From positions 1-64,000 of the forward strand of contig JAGOPY010000003.1 of NCBI GenBank assembly GCA_017991835.1: 64,000 bases of DNA. Direction: 5' to 3'. This DNA comes from Bacteroidales bacterium. Its GTDB lineage: Bacteria > Bacteroidota > Bacteroidia > Bacteroidales > JAGOPY01. The stretch's first letter is position 1. Each line of letters starts with the position of its first letter. Shown one piece after another: positions 54,205-63,693 of this stretch. The notes below the pieces were generated by a model that did no database searches, was not told where the DNA came from, and saw only the letters and a list, made by a program, of their open reading frames with translations. The translations under genes and the position numbers were made by a program.

Positions 54205-57200
54205 CTACAGCCACTTGACCAGGTTAAAATCCTGTTTATGTGCGAGCCATTCCTTTTTTGGATATAACCTGAACGCAAAATGGTACACGCCTATTTTCTC
54301 CATCGGGATTTTACATGTAAATTTTGCAACGCCGGGAGCCGAATCCACCATCTTCATCTCTTCTTTATGCATAATTTTATTAACGGTATCCATCTCCTTT
54401 TGTCCGAAAAGGATATCTAAACCAAGGTCTTCACCTTTGATCCCGTTGAGTTTCAGTTCTATCTCCGCAATAAAATTATCGCCCAGGTCGAGGGATTTCC
54501 GGGCCGGGTCCGGTACGGCGATCCGCCTGACTTCGATATGGTTCCATCCGGCCCTCATTTTTGACTTCCACGCTTCGATATCACGGGCAAGCTGATAATC
54601 ATCACTGCGGATATCTTTCGAACGCCTGATCAGTCTGTCATAATATTTGTGCTGATAGTCATCGAGCATCCTTTTCATCGTATAATGCGGCGCGATCTGG
54701 GAAATACAGTTCTTAATATAAGACACCCACTTTTTGGGAATCCCGTTATCCCTTTGGTAAAACACCGGCAGAATCTCATCTTCCAGCAGATCATAGATTG
54801 TTTCGGAATCGAGCTCGTCCTGGAATTGCTGGTTTACATAAGTCCTGGCTTCCCGCAAGGCCCAACCGGCGTGAGGCCTGTATCCTTCGGCCCACCAACC
54901 ATCGAGCACACTCAGGTTCAGAACGCCATTCATAACCGCCTTTTCACCACTGGTTCCGGATGCTTCCAGGGGACGTGTGGGGGTATTCAGCCAGATATCG
55001 ACACCGCGAACGAGCTTTTTGGCCAGTTCCATGTCGTAGTTCTCGATAAAAAATATCTTCCCGGCGAAGTCGGGCTTTCTTGACATTTCCACAATGCGCT
55101 TGATCAGGTCCTGGCCGGCGCCGTCAGCCGGGTGAGCTTTTCCGGCATAAATAATCTGGATGGGGAATTGTTTATTGTTCAGCAGCGCCGAAAGCCTTTC
55201 AGGGTTACTGAAAAGCAGGTGAGCCCTTTTATATGTAGCGAACCGGCGGCTAAAACAAATCGTCAGCGCATTCTCATCCAATGCATCGACCATCCTCAGC
55301 TTCAGTTTTGGGTTCTCCTGCCGTCGCGTCAGTTCATCCGTAAGCCGGTCTTTCAGATATTGGATCAGATCTTTCCGATAATGGTTTCTCAGTTTCCAGA
55401 TCTCTGCATCAGGAACTTCCCGGATTTTCTCCCAGAATGACGCATCCGACTGATGCAACAGGTATTCTTCGCCGAAGTGCTTCCTGTAAAGGTCAATCCA
55501 GTGGCTACCGGTCCAGGTCGGGTGGTGAACGCCATTGGTCACATACCCGATATGCAGTTCATCGGCATAATATCCTTCATAAAGACCGTGAAACATCTCC
55601 CTGGAGACCCGACCATGGATCTTGCTGACACCATTGACTTCCTGTGACATTTTAACGGCCAGAACGCTCATGGAGAATTTTTCCCCGGGGTCATTTTCCC
55701 GGAATTTGCCCAGGTTCATAAAATCCTGCCAGGAGATGTTCAAGCGCTCGGGATAATGCGAGATATAAGTACGAAGAAGGTTTTCGTCGAAGAAATCATG
55801 TCCGGCGGGAACGGGGGTATGCGTTGTAAAAAGGGATGATGCGCGCACCACTTCGAGCGCCTGGTGGAAAGTGAGCCCTTTTTCCTGGACCAGGATCCTG
55901 AGCCGTTCGAGGTTCAGGAAGGCCGCATGTCCTTCATTGATATGATACACATCGGCCTCGATTCCCAGTTCATTCAGGGCCCTGATCCCTCCGACCCCCA
56001 GCAGGAGCTCCTGTTTGAACCGGTTTTCCCAGTCGCCGCCGTAAAGCTGATGCGTTACATTCCTGTCGGCCAGTGAATTATCGGAGATATCCGTATCCAG
56101 CAAATAAAGCATGATCCGTCCGACTTTGACTTTCCATACCTGGGCAAAAAGCGTACGGCCGGGAAGCGCGATTCGTATTTTCATTAGTTCCCCATTGCCG
56201 TTAAACACGCGGCTGAGGGGAAGGTGGGAAAACTTCTGACGGTGGTATTCGGCAATCTGGTCGCCGAAAAAGGAAATGCTTTGCTGAAAATACCCATAAC
56301 GGTATAACAGCCCGACGCCGACCATATTTTTATTGGAATCGCTGGCCTCTTTCAGATAGTCGCCGGCCAGGATTCCCAGGCCGCCCGAATAGGTCTTGAT
56401 ATTGCTGTCGAGGCCGAACTCCATGCTGAAATAAGCTATTTTTTCTTTAGGCTTTTTTTCAGCCAGGGCCATATAATCCTGGAACTTTGCATAGACTGCA
56501 TCCACTTTTTGAATGAAAGCCGAATCTTTTTCCAGTGATTTCAACCTGTTGATATTGAGTAATTCGGCTAGTATCCTGGGATTTCGTCCCGATTGTTTCC
56601 AGAGTTCCGGATCGATCTGTTCAAAGAGTTCCTCTGCTTCATGGTTCCACGTCCACCAGAGGTTGTAGAACATCCTGGAAAGTTTTTCCAGGCCTTTCGG
56701 GATGGAAGGTTCAACAACGATCCGGTTCCAGATGGGTTTCTGCTCAACGGGTATATCCTTCAGAAAGTAGGCTTCAGGCTGTCTTTTGTCGCGGAACAGT
56801 TCGAACCGCTCATCCGACTTCGATAACGCGAATGAATAGGCTTCCCTGTAATAACCGAAAAATTCATCCCAAAGAGAAGTTTTTGAGAGGCCTGCGGCCA
56901 GGGATTTCAGCGATTCCTTTTCTTCCGGGTTTTTCAGTGTAAAGGCCTGGATATGGCGGATCAGCTCGGTCAGCAATTCTGCCGTATTCGTGTCGGTACG
57001 GGTAAGTACTTTGACGGCTTCGTTCTTTTTCCGATAGACCGATTTGATCCAGAGCCCGAAGCCAGCCAGGGTCGTGGTAACGGTGGGGATACCAAATGCG
57101 GCGCTTTCAAGCGGGGTATATCCCCAGGGCTCATAATAAGAAGGAAAGACCGTAAGATCGAAACCTGCCAGGAGATCATAATAATGCAGGTTAAAAATAC

Positions 57201-58428
57201 CATCATTACCGTTCATGTAGGCCGGAATAAAGATGATCTTCACCCTGTCGTCCGGGTTGTTTGACAGACCCGACTCCCTGATCTTATGCAAGACCGGATC
57301 GTATTCCTCATGATGAATGAAATGGGTCAGGTATTTTTGAGATGGAGTCTCATGGCAATCCTCCAGCAGTGCGCGGTTTGGGCCTGCCACATTAGCCGGG
57401 ACCATGATGCAGGCCAGGATAGGCGCACCCTCCAATTGATTCAGCTCTCCCAAACTTTCGATGAAAAGGTCAATTCCCTTGTTCCTGAACTCATAGCGTC
57501 CGCTGATGAGCAGCATCACAGAATCGTCAGGAATATCGGTGCAGGTCAGCTTCCGGGTTACCTCCAGCAACGTTTCGCGGGCTGCGGCCCGTTTTTCAGC
57601 CATCTGGCCGGGTCCGGGAATGATCCCCGGGTCGAACCCGTTGGGGGTCACAAAATCGGTTTCCTTGCCCAGTAACAATTTACACTCCCGGCTGGTAATT
57701 TCCGATACGGTCGTAAAGCAATCGGCCACATTAGATGCACATCTCTCGAGTGAATACTTCGATGTAACCTGGTAGGAATGAGCCAATGCACCGGCATCGA
57801 GCTTTTCCATGTTTTCATATAGCAGCTTTCCATTACCGGCGATCGCCCTTCCGAGCATAGTCGCGTGTGTCGTAAAGACCGTACCGGCCTGGGGGACATA
57901 TTTTTCCAGATACAGAACGCCTGCGCCGGTCATCCATTCGTGAAAATGGGCAATGATCCTTTCCCTCGACGTGAAATGGAATTCGTAAAAATTCTCGATC
58001 ACTTTTGCCGCGCCATAACCGAACATGACCGGCTCAATGTAATCCCATCCGCCGGAGATCGAGTCGAGCTGGTAGGTTTCCCAGAACTCTGCCAGTATCT
58101 GGTCTTTCCGGGAAAAGAAGGTTGTAAAATCGACCAGGATGGCAATCGGGCGGCAGGGAATGTTCCAGTGTCCGATCCGGATATTGAGTCCGTCTGACTG
58201 TGCTTTCTCCTTCCAGGCACGGAACAGTTGTATGTCTTCCGTAAATTCAGGATTGGCCAGGGTTTCTTTCCACACATCCGGACCCAGGACAATATAGTGC
58301 TCGCCGTATTCTTTGCACATGAACGGCGCCTTGGTGCTTATAACCGTGTGAATTCCACCGACTTTATTACAGACTTCCCAGCTGACTTCAAATACATAGT
58401 CGGGTTTTAGTTTATTGGGGTGTTCCAT
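54205..58428 (-). CDS. glycogen synthase (GT3) fused to alpha-glucan phosphorylase (GT35)
   Basis: 1407 residues, two enzymes in one chain. The first about 560 residues are eukaryote-type glycogen synthase GT3: FEVSWEVCNKVGGIHTVIST, IIAHFHEWMTGAGVLYLEKY and PSYYEPWGYTPLESAAFGIP. From about residue 585 a DUF3417-type segment leads into an alpha-glucan phosphorylase: AYFSMEFGLDSNIKTYSGGL, FTTHTPVPAGHDFFDENLLR and the PLP-lysine region SGTSGEKAVMNGVLNLSVLD. Synthesis and breakdown of glycogen by one polypeptide is a known arrangement in Bacteroidota. It is the last gene of the alpha-glucan cluster on the minus strand and has its own -7 element upstream. Confidence 0.93.
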   Translation of the reverse strand: MEHPNKLKPDYVFEVSWEVCNKVGGIHTVISTKAPFMCKEYGEHYIVLGPDVWKETLANPEFTEDIQLFRAWKEKAQSDGLNIRIGHWNIPCRPIAILVDFTTFFSRKDQILAEFWETYQLDSISGGWDYIEPVMFGYGAAKVIENFYEFHFTSRERIIAHFHEWMTGAGVLYLEKYVPQAGTVFTTHATMLGRAIAGNGKLLYENMEKLDAGALAHSYQVTSKYSLERCASNVADCFTTVSEITSRECKLLLGKETDFVTPNGFDPGIIPGPGQMAEKRAAARETLLEVTRKLTCTDIPDDSVMLLISGRYEFRNKGIDLFIESLGELNQLEGAPILACIMVPANVAGPNRALLEDCHETPSQKYLTHFIHHEEYDPVLHKIRESGLSNNPDDRVKIIFIPAYMNGNDGIFNLHYYDLLAGFDLTVFPSYYEPWGYTPLESAAFGIPTVTTTLAGFGLWIKSVYRKKNEAVKVLTRTDTNTAELLTELIRHIQAFTLKNPEEKESLKSLAAGLSKTSLWDEFFGYYREAYSFALSKSDERFELFRDKRQPEAYFLKDIPVEQKPIWNRIVVEPSIPKGLEKLSRMFYNLWWTWNHEAEELFEQIDPELWKQSGRNPRILAELLNINRLKSLEKDSAFIQKVDAVYAKFQDYMALAEKKPKEKIAYFSMEFGLDSNIKTYSGGLGILAGDYLKEASDSNKNMVGVGLLYRYGYFQQSISFFGDQIAEYHRQKFSHLPLSRVFNGNGELMKIRIALPGRTLFAQVWKVKVGRIMLYLLDTDISDNSLADRNVTHQLYGGDWENRFKQELLLGVGGIRALNELGIEADVYHINEGHAAFLNLERLRILVQEKGLTFHQALEVVRASSLFTTHTPVPAGHDFFDENLLRTYISHYPERLNISWQDFMNLGKFRENDPGEKFSMSVLAVKMSQEVNGVSKIHGRVSREMFHGLYEGYYADELHIGYVTNGVHHPTWTGSHWIDLYRKHFGEEYLLHQSDASFWEKIREVPDAEIWKLRNHYRKDLIQYLKDRLTDELTRRQENPKLKLRMVDALDENALTICFSRRFATYKRAHLLFSNPERLSALLNNKQFPIQIIYAGKAHPADGAGQDLIKRIVEMSRKPDFAGKIFFIENYDMELAKKLVRGVDIWLNTPTRPLEASGTSGEKAVMNGVLNLSVLDGWWAEGYRPHAGWALREARTYVNQQFQDELDSETIYDLLEDEILPVFYQRDNGIPKKWVSYIKNCISQIAPHYTMKRMLDDYQHKYYDRLIRRSKDIRSDDYQLARDIEAWKSKMRAGWNHIEVRRIAVPDPARKSLDLGDNFIAEIELKLNGIKGEDLGLDILFGQKEMDTVNKIMHKEEMKMVDSAPGVAKFTCKIPMEKIGVYHFAFRLYPKKEWLAHKQDFNLVKWL

Positions 58429-58449
58429 GAAAAGTAATTAAATGCTGTG

Positions 58450-58457
58450 CAAAAATA
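58450..58457 (-). promoter_or_regulatory. promoter -7 element of the synthase-phosphorylase gene
   Basis: Minus-strand TATTTTTG (plus CAAAAATA) matches TAnnTTTG, 22 bases before the start codon. Confidence 0.45.
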
Positions 58458-58520
58458 TCTTTTTAAATCAAAAAAGAAGGTTCGGAAAAAGAAACAGGAA
58501 ATAATGCAGAAAAAAGCAGA

Positions 58521-59879
58521 TTAGCGCGGCTTTTTCGGAGCATCTTTCTTTTTGAGCACAGGTTTTTTAGCTGTTTTCTGTTTAGTTTTGGTAACCGGTT
58601 TGATGTCTTTAGCATCTTTTTTAGCCTTCTTCACCGGGGCCGGCACCACAGCATCCGGCTCATTCGCCGGAGCATGCCGGGTGGCATATAGACTCCCTCT
58701 TTTTTCAAGCCTTAACCTGAAATCGGCCAGGACATTCATATAGTTGATATACGCATCATACGGTGATCCGTAAGGGTTGAAATATTTATGGACATCGCCG
58801 TCGGAGAACCATTTTGTGCACATGTAATAGAAGTGATCGGATGCCTGCAGAAAGCACCAGTCCTTTCTGATTTCGGGATCGTCCGACTGTTTCACCAAAG
58901 GTTCGAGAGCGTAGAGATTATCAAAGGCGTCATCCTGAAGGTCATTGCCCAGCCAGGCCGTCAGGTCCCGTTCCTCATCCGCCCATGAGATCGGGTATTC
59001 GACATGGATGGCCGATACGGGCTGCAATTTGTCTGCCAGTTCTGACGGTGTATTGAATGTAAAGTCAGAATGCGAGAAGATTCTGGCCGGCAATGCTTTC
59101 ATAAAATCGAAGATACCGGTTTCCCTCCACTGGTGTTCACCGAATGTCTCATAATCCATGAAGAGGTTCACTACCTCATGCTTACGGTCGAAAGCATTCA
59201 GCCAGTCGACGAACTTCTCGGTTGTCAGCGGCCATTCCGACCATCCCCTTTCCGAAAAACGGAAGGCGATATCATCCGATAGCTGGTAATTCCGCATAAG
59301 CACCTTCAGTTTAGGATTAAGTGCATTACAATAGATAAAGTTCGGCGTTTTCCATCCGAGGATATGCCGGGCCCCTTCGGTGAGGGCCGCTTTGAATCCC
59401 ATTTCCGCCGCCATTTCACCGATGCCGTCGGAATAGATCAGCTCGGTATTTCTGAAAGTAACAGGCTCAACGCCGAAGAGTTCTTTGATCATTTCCCGGT
59501 GCTTTTGTACCTGGCTGATGAATTCATCCCTGCTTCGCAGCGAGCTCAGCGAATGAGCGTATGTCTCGGCCAGAAACTCCACACTGCCTGTGTCGGCTAG
59601 TTTTTTAAAACTCTGCAGTACATCGGGTGCATACATTTTCATCTGTTCCAGCGCTAACCCGGAAATAGAAAAGCTCACCCGGAAAGCCGGACCGTATTCT
59701 TTGATCAGTTCCAGCAGCAATTTATTCATGGGCAGGTAGGATTTATCCGCTACTCTCCTGAGAATAAACCTGTTCTGGTAATCATCATAATAATTATGAT
59801 AAGCGCCGATATCGAAAAACCGGTAAGTCCGGAGCCTCACGGGCTGATGGATCTGGAAATAAAAGCAAACTGAGCGCAT
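58521..59879 (-). CDS. GH57 alpha-amylase/glucanotransferase-like glycosidase
   Basis: 452 residues from the ATG at 59879 (MRSVCFYFQIHQPVRL); the upstream in-frame extension is not conserved. GH57 motifs are visible: HQPVRL, VTFRNTELIYSDGIGEMAAE (catalytic glutamate), and LFMDYETFGEHQWRETGIFD (acid/base aspartate). The C-terminus is a lysine- and proline-rich tail (TKTKQKTAKKPVLKKKDAPK), unusual for the family and probably disordered, perhaps for protein or polymer contact. It stands between the GT4 gene and the synthase-phosphorylase gene in the same direction, and should remodel alpha-glucan. Confidence 0.9.
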   Translation of the reverse strand: MRSVCFYFQIHQPVRLRTYRFFDIGAYHNYYDDYQNRFILRRVADKSYLPMNKLLLELIKEYGPAFRVSFSISGLALEQMKMYAPDVLQSFKKLADTGSVEFLAETYAHSLSSLRSRDEFISQVQKHREMIKELFGVEPVTFRNTELIYSDGIGEMAAEMGFKAALTEGARHILGWKTPNFIYCNALNPKLKVLMRNYQLSDDIAFRFSERGWSEWPLTTEKFVDWLNAFDRKHEVVNLFMDYETFGEHQWRETGIFDFMKALPARIFSHSDFTFNTPSELADKLQPVSAIHVEYPISWADEERDLTAWLGNDLQDDAFDNLYALEPLVKQSDDPEIRKDWCFLQASDHFYYMCTKWFSDGDVHKYFNPYGSPYDAYINYMNVLADFRLRLEKRGSLYATRHAPANEPDAVVPAPVKKAKKDAKDIKPVTKTKQKTAKKPVLKKKDAPKKPR

Positions 59880-59899
59880 TTCGTGCTGTTTTGGATTTA

Positions 59900-61183
59900 T
59901 TATTTCTTTAACATTTCTTCGTAAACGTCTTTGACCTTCAGGCCGGCATGTTCCCACTTCAGGCTTTCCACCTCGTCTTTGCCGTATTTGGTAAACATCC
60001 GGTTAAGGCCATTATAATGAAGGACCGAATAGATGGCGTCGGCCATGCCGTGCACATCCCAGAAATCGACCTTCAGGGCATGTTTCAGCACTTCCGATAC
60101 ACCCGACTGCTTTGAAATAACCACGGGCACATTGGAGCGCATCGCTTCCAGCGGAACGATACCGAAAGGCTCCGAAACCGACGGCATGACGAAGACGTCG
60201 GACATGGCCAGCATCCGGTCGACCGCTGTCCCTTTCAGGAATCCCGTAAAGTGGAATTTATCGCCCATCCGGAGCTCGGCCACGCGGCGGATCATTTTTT
60301 CGAGCAGGTCGCCGCTGCCGGCCATGACAAACCTGACATTGGGATCGCGCTCCAGGACGAGCCTGGCGGCTTCAATGAAATAATCGGGGCCTTTCTGGAA
60401 GGTGATCCGGCCCAGGAAGGTCACGACCTTTTCCGGGACATATTTGGCCCCGTTGATCTCTTTAATCTCAGCCGGTTCCACCGCATTATGAACCGTTACG
60501 ACCTTTTCTTCCGGTATTCCGTATTTTTCGATGATGATGTTCCGGGTAAAGTTGCTTACCGCGATGATCTTATCGGCCTCTTCCATCCCTTTCCTCTCGA
60601 TTTCATAAACGGGCGGATTTACATTTTCGCCGGAGCGGTCGAATTCGGTAGCATGGACATGGATGACCAGCGGTTTGCCGCTGACATATTTTGCAGCGAT
60701 GCCGGCCGGGTAGGTCAGCCAGTCGTGCGAATGGATCAGGTCGAAATCTTTTGATGTTGCGAGAGCAGAGGCCACGAGGGCGTAACGGGAGACTTCTTCC
60801 AGAAGGCTCGTACCGTATCCTCCTGCAAACTCGAATTTATCAGCAAAAACGTGGCTCTCTTCAGATATCTTGTTCAGTTCTTCCTGGGTATGGATCCTTT
60901 CAAACTCTTCCGGGCTGACGTAAGGGATGATATTGGAGCCGATCTCCATATATTCGATCCGTTTCCAGTATTCTTTGTACCTGGAATTCTTCATGTTGAC
61001 GGTAATATCGCTGGCATTGACCAGTCTGACCGCCTCCTGGTCTTCGTCGCCGTATGCCCGTGGTACCACGAAGATCATATCCACGCCATGTTTGGCCAGA
61101 CCCTTTGTCAGGCCAAAACAGGCTGTTCCAAGGCCTCCGGAAATATGTGGCGGGAATTCCCACCCGAACATCAGTATTTTCAT
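59900..61183 (-). CDS. GT4 glycosyltransferase of the alpha-glucan cluster
   Basis: 427 residues. The N-terminal domain starts MKILMFGWEFPPHISGGLGT with the GG loop of GT4/GT5 enzymes, and the C-terminal half has LGRITFQKGPDYFIEAARLV and PSVSEPFGIVPLEAMRSNVP with the two glutamates of the nucleotide-sugar site. The position between the debranching enzyme and GH57 suggests a glucan-building or -priming role (a second glycogen synthase or alpha-glucan maltosyl-type enzyme), but the acceptor is not evident. Directly upstream is a TTCCAAG repeat array, and 20 bases separate it from GH57. Confidence 0.9.
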   Translation of the reverse strand: MKILMFGWEFPPHISGGLGTACFGLTKGLAKHGVDMIFVVPRAYGDEDQEAVRLVNASDITVNMKNSRYKEYWKRIEYMEIGSNIIPYVSPEEFERIHTQEELNKISEESHVFADKFEFAGGYGTSLLEEVSRYALVASALATSKDFDLIHSHDWLTYPAGIAAKYVSGKPLVIHVHATEFDRSGENVNPPVYEIERKGMEEADKIIAVSNFTRNIIIEKYGIPEEKVVTVHNAVEPAEIKEINGAKYVPEKVVTFLGRITFQKGPDYFIEAARLVLERDPNVRFVMAGSGDLLEKMIRRVAELRMGDKFHFTGFLKGTAVDRMLAMSDVFVMPSVSEPFGIVPLEAMRSNVPVVISKQSGVSEVLKHALKVDFWDVHGMADAIYSVLHYNGLNRMFTKYGKDEVESLKWEHAGLKVKDVYEEMLKK

Positions 61184-61191
61184 GCTATTTC

Positions 61192-61353
61192 AGTTCCAAG
61201 TTCCAAGTTCCAAGTTCCAAGTTCCAAGTTTCAAGTTCCAAATCTCCAAATCTTCAAATCGCCAAATCGCCAAATCGCCAAATCGTCAAATCGCCAAATC
61301 TTCAAATCGTCAAATCGCCAAATCTTCAAATCTTCAAATCGCCAAATCGACCA
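61192..61353. repeat. TTCCAAG and TCGCCAAA tandem arrays
   Basis: GTTCCAA units (61192 to about 61240) pass into 8-base TCGCCAAA/TCTTCAAA units (to about 61353). The array overlaps the last 27 bases of the debranching enzyme gene and encodes its final residues and stop codon. Confidence 0.9.
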
Positions 61354-63281
61354 ATCATTTCTTTTATCCTCAGCAATTCAGCCACGCTCCATGCCTGTGA
61401 GATAGCGCCCCGGGCCGTGTGCGGCGGGTCCCCGTCATAAATTTCCGAAACAGTGGCCAGGCCGTGTTCTTTCATCACCGGTTCAAAGCCATCGTAAATC
61501 GATTTGACAAACGGCAATCCCTGTTCACCGTAAATCTTCAGGTATCCTTCCACAAAGTGACCGAGCAGCCAGGGCCAGACCGTTCCGTTGTGGTAGGCTT
61601 CATCGCGTGTTTTCTGGTCGCCGTGGCAGGCACCTTTGTAGTTCGGATTTTTCGGATCGAGCGACCGGATACCACGAGACGTAAGCAATTCCTTCCGCAC
61701 CACTTCGAGGACCTTCCGCCGGGTCTCTTCTTCGAGCGGCGAATAGGGCAAAGAGGTTGCTATGATCTGGTTGGGGCGGACTGAAAAATCTTTGAAATCA
61801 CCATTGACATAGTCGGCCAGGTATGATTTCTGCTCGTTCCAGAAGGTCTTCAGGAAAGCATCCGGAATTTTATCCGCCACTGGTTTCCATTCTTTTATGA
61901 ATTTCTTATCACCGTTTTTGCCGGCGAGTTCCAGGGCAAAGCAAACCGCATTAAACCATAAGGCATTGATTTCCACCGCCAGTCCATGGCGCGGCGTGAC
62001 CGGCCTTCCGTTCACCACGGCATCCATCCAGGTCAGCGCCAGCCCTTGTTGCCCGGCATAAACCAGCCCATCGTCCTGCACATGGATATAGTCGGGCATT
62101 CCGGCGCGGTAGCCTTCCAGCACATTCCGGATTTTCGATCCGTATGTTTTCCAGATATCCTGGTGGTCACCGGTACGGATGACATACTGCTGCAAGGCCC
62201 AGATGAACCAGAGCGAAGCGTCGGCCGAGTTGTAGGCTTTTTTGTTTTTAATCCCGAAATTGGGGAATAGAGGGCCTTTCATATCCCGGACCATGGTATC
62301 GATCACCGACCGGAAAGTCTTCAGATCGTCGAGTACCAGCGTGAGGCCGGGCAGTGCGATAAACGTATCCCTGCCCCAGCGCCCGAACCAGGGAAATCCG
62401 GCAATGATATCGGTACGTTTTCCTTTTTTGACGATGAACTGCTGGGCGGCGTTGACCAGGCAGTGGTCGAAACTGTCGCGAGGCACCCTTTTTTTCACTT
62501 CGCCGTCGAACGCTTTTTTGATCGAGACCGGGGCGATTTCCTCGGTACCGGCGCAAAACACCACGCTCTCCCCTTTCTTTATATCGATCTCGAAAAAGCC
62601 GGGTACCAGCAGGTCTTCCTGGTATTCGTAGCCTCTTTCCATCTCCATCTGGTACTCGATGTTGTAGTTCCAGTCGGGTACATGGGTGTATTCCGGGGTT
62701 TTGGAGAATTGCATATAAAGGTGCGAATAGCCGGTATAGAGCTTCATCCGGATGCCGTTGGGCACTTTTTCGTATTTTGTATTGGCGTTGATATTGGCTT
62801 TGCTGAGGCGGTGCGCATTGCGGAATGCCAGGAAGGGCCTCAGGCGGAGTCTTGTCGGCGAGTGGGCGTCGATGAGTGTCCAGCGGATGAGGTACCGGTC
62901 GGCATTGGTAGCGAACAGCATTTCCCGTTTCAGGACGACTCCGCCGACCTGGTAGATATTATGGGGTATCGGTGTGGTGGAGAAGTGGGTCAGGTAGCGA
63001 TGGCCGTGCGGATGGTACACTCCGCCGGGGTATTTATGGATACCCAGGTTAAACTCGGCGCCGTGCTGGATAACCGTCTCGTCGAGGTTTGAGAGGAGCA
63101 CGTGATTGTCGTCGTCGAGGGCCGGTTGCGGCACGACGAGCATTCCATGGTACTTCCGGGTATGGCATCCGACCACATTCCGGCTGGCATAGGCGCCGGC
63201 GCGGTTGGTACGGATCAGTTCACGGCTGAGTGAAAATTCAAGATTGACCAGTTGTTTTTTATCAAATTCGATATAGCTCAT
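61326..63281 (-). CDS. amylo-alpha-1,6-glucosidase (glycogen debranching enzyme)
   Basis: 651 residues. The N-terminal beta-rich domain (1-280, HTRKYHGMLVVPQPALDD and LIRWTLIDAHSPTRLRLRPF) is followed by an (alpha/alpha)6 barrel with FPWFGRWGRDTFIALPGL, NSADASLWFIWALQQYVIRT and YHNGTVWPWLLGHFVEGYLK. This is the archaeal-type GDE family (GH133) that removes alpha-1,6 branches from glycogen. The last residues IGRFGDLKI and the stop are written by the tandem repeat array, so the native C-terminus was probably different. It is the first gene of the alpha-glucan cluster. Confidence 0.93.
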   Translation of the reverse strand: MSYIEFDKKQLVNLEFSLSRELIRTNRAGAYASRNVVGCHTRKYHGMLVVPQPALDDDNHVLLSNLDETVIQHGAEFNLGIHKYPGGVYHPHGHRYLTHFSTTPIPHNIYQVGGVVLKREMLFATNADRYLIRWTLIDAHSPTRLRLRPFLAFRNAHRLSKANINANTKYEKVPNGIRMKLYTGYSHLYMQFSKTPEYTHVPDWNYNIEYQMEMERGYEYQEDLLVPGFFEIDIKKGESVVFCAGTEEIAPVSIKKAFDGEVKKRVPRDSFDHCLVNAAQQFIVKKGKRTDIIAGFPWFGRWGRDTFIALPGLTLVLDDLKTFRSVIDTMVRDMKGPLFPNFGIKNKKAYNSADASLWFIWALQQYVIRTGDHQDIWKTYGSKIRNVLEGYRAGMPDYIHVQDDGLVYAGQQGLALTWMDAVVNGRPVTPRHGLAVEINALWFNAVCFALELAGKNGDKKFIKEWKPVADKIPDAFLKTFWNEQKSYLADYVNGDFKDFSVRPNQIIATSLPYSPLEEETRRKVLEVVRKELLTSRGIRSLDPKNPNYKGACHGDQKTRDEAYHNGTVWPWLLGHFVEGYLKIYGEQGLPFVKSIYDGFEPVMKEHGLATVSEIYDGDPPHTARGAISQAWSVAELLRIKEMIGRFGDLKI

Positions 63282-63336
63282 AGGGCTTTATAAATCAATA
63301 TTTTTCTGCAATTGGACCGAGGCAAGAACCGGCCTG

Positions 63337-63344
63337 CAAAGGTA
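63337..63344 (-). promoter_or_regulatory. promoter -7 element of the debranching enzyme gene
   Basis: Minus-strand TACCTTTG (plus CAAAGGTA) matches TAnnTTTG, 56 bases before the start codon. Confidence 0.5.
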
Positions 63345-63371
63345 AGGAAAGTTTTAAGAATTTTCATTCCG

Positions 63372-63413
63372 CATTTCACAATACCAATGCCATTTAACAA
63401 ATTTTGTGAAATG
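63372..63413. repeat. 10-base inverted repeat between divergent genes
   Basis: CATTTCACAA (63372-63381) and TTGTGAAATG (63404-63413) are exactly complementary with 22 bases between; it lies between the divergent promoters and could be an operator. Confidence 0.5.
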
Positions 63414-63463
63414 GCGTACCTTAATTGAGATGGAGTCTCACTGACGAAAGTTATCAACCCCTC

Positions 63464-63494
63464 TTGACTTTCCTATCGACTTTTATTATATTTG
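63464..63494 (+). promoter_or_regulatory. promoter of the secreted protein gene
   Basis: TTG (63464-63466), a 20-base spacer and TATATTTG (63487-63494) are a full match to the Bacteroidota promoter consensus. Transcription would start near 63500 and leave a leader of about 190 bases. Confidence 0.75.
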
Positions 63495-63573
63495 TCCCGC
63501 CCCCCAACCATTGATCTTTTAAGCAATTCAATTAATCCCGATGATACGGTTTTGCCTGAGGTCGTATTTCCGT

Positions 63574-63597
63574 AGAGAGAGAGAGAGAGAGAGAGAG
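63574..63597. repeat. (AG)12 microsatellite in the leader
   Basis: Twelve AG units without interruption, inside the predicted 5' leader of the gene at 63694. Confidence 0.95.
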
Positions 63598-63693
63598 TAA
63601 TCTTTCTTCCGGAAAAGATATTTCCTCCATAATTAACTGACTAACTGAAGCCAGTTCTAATTAATCGAATAATTCATTTAATTTTATAAAACC

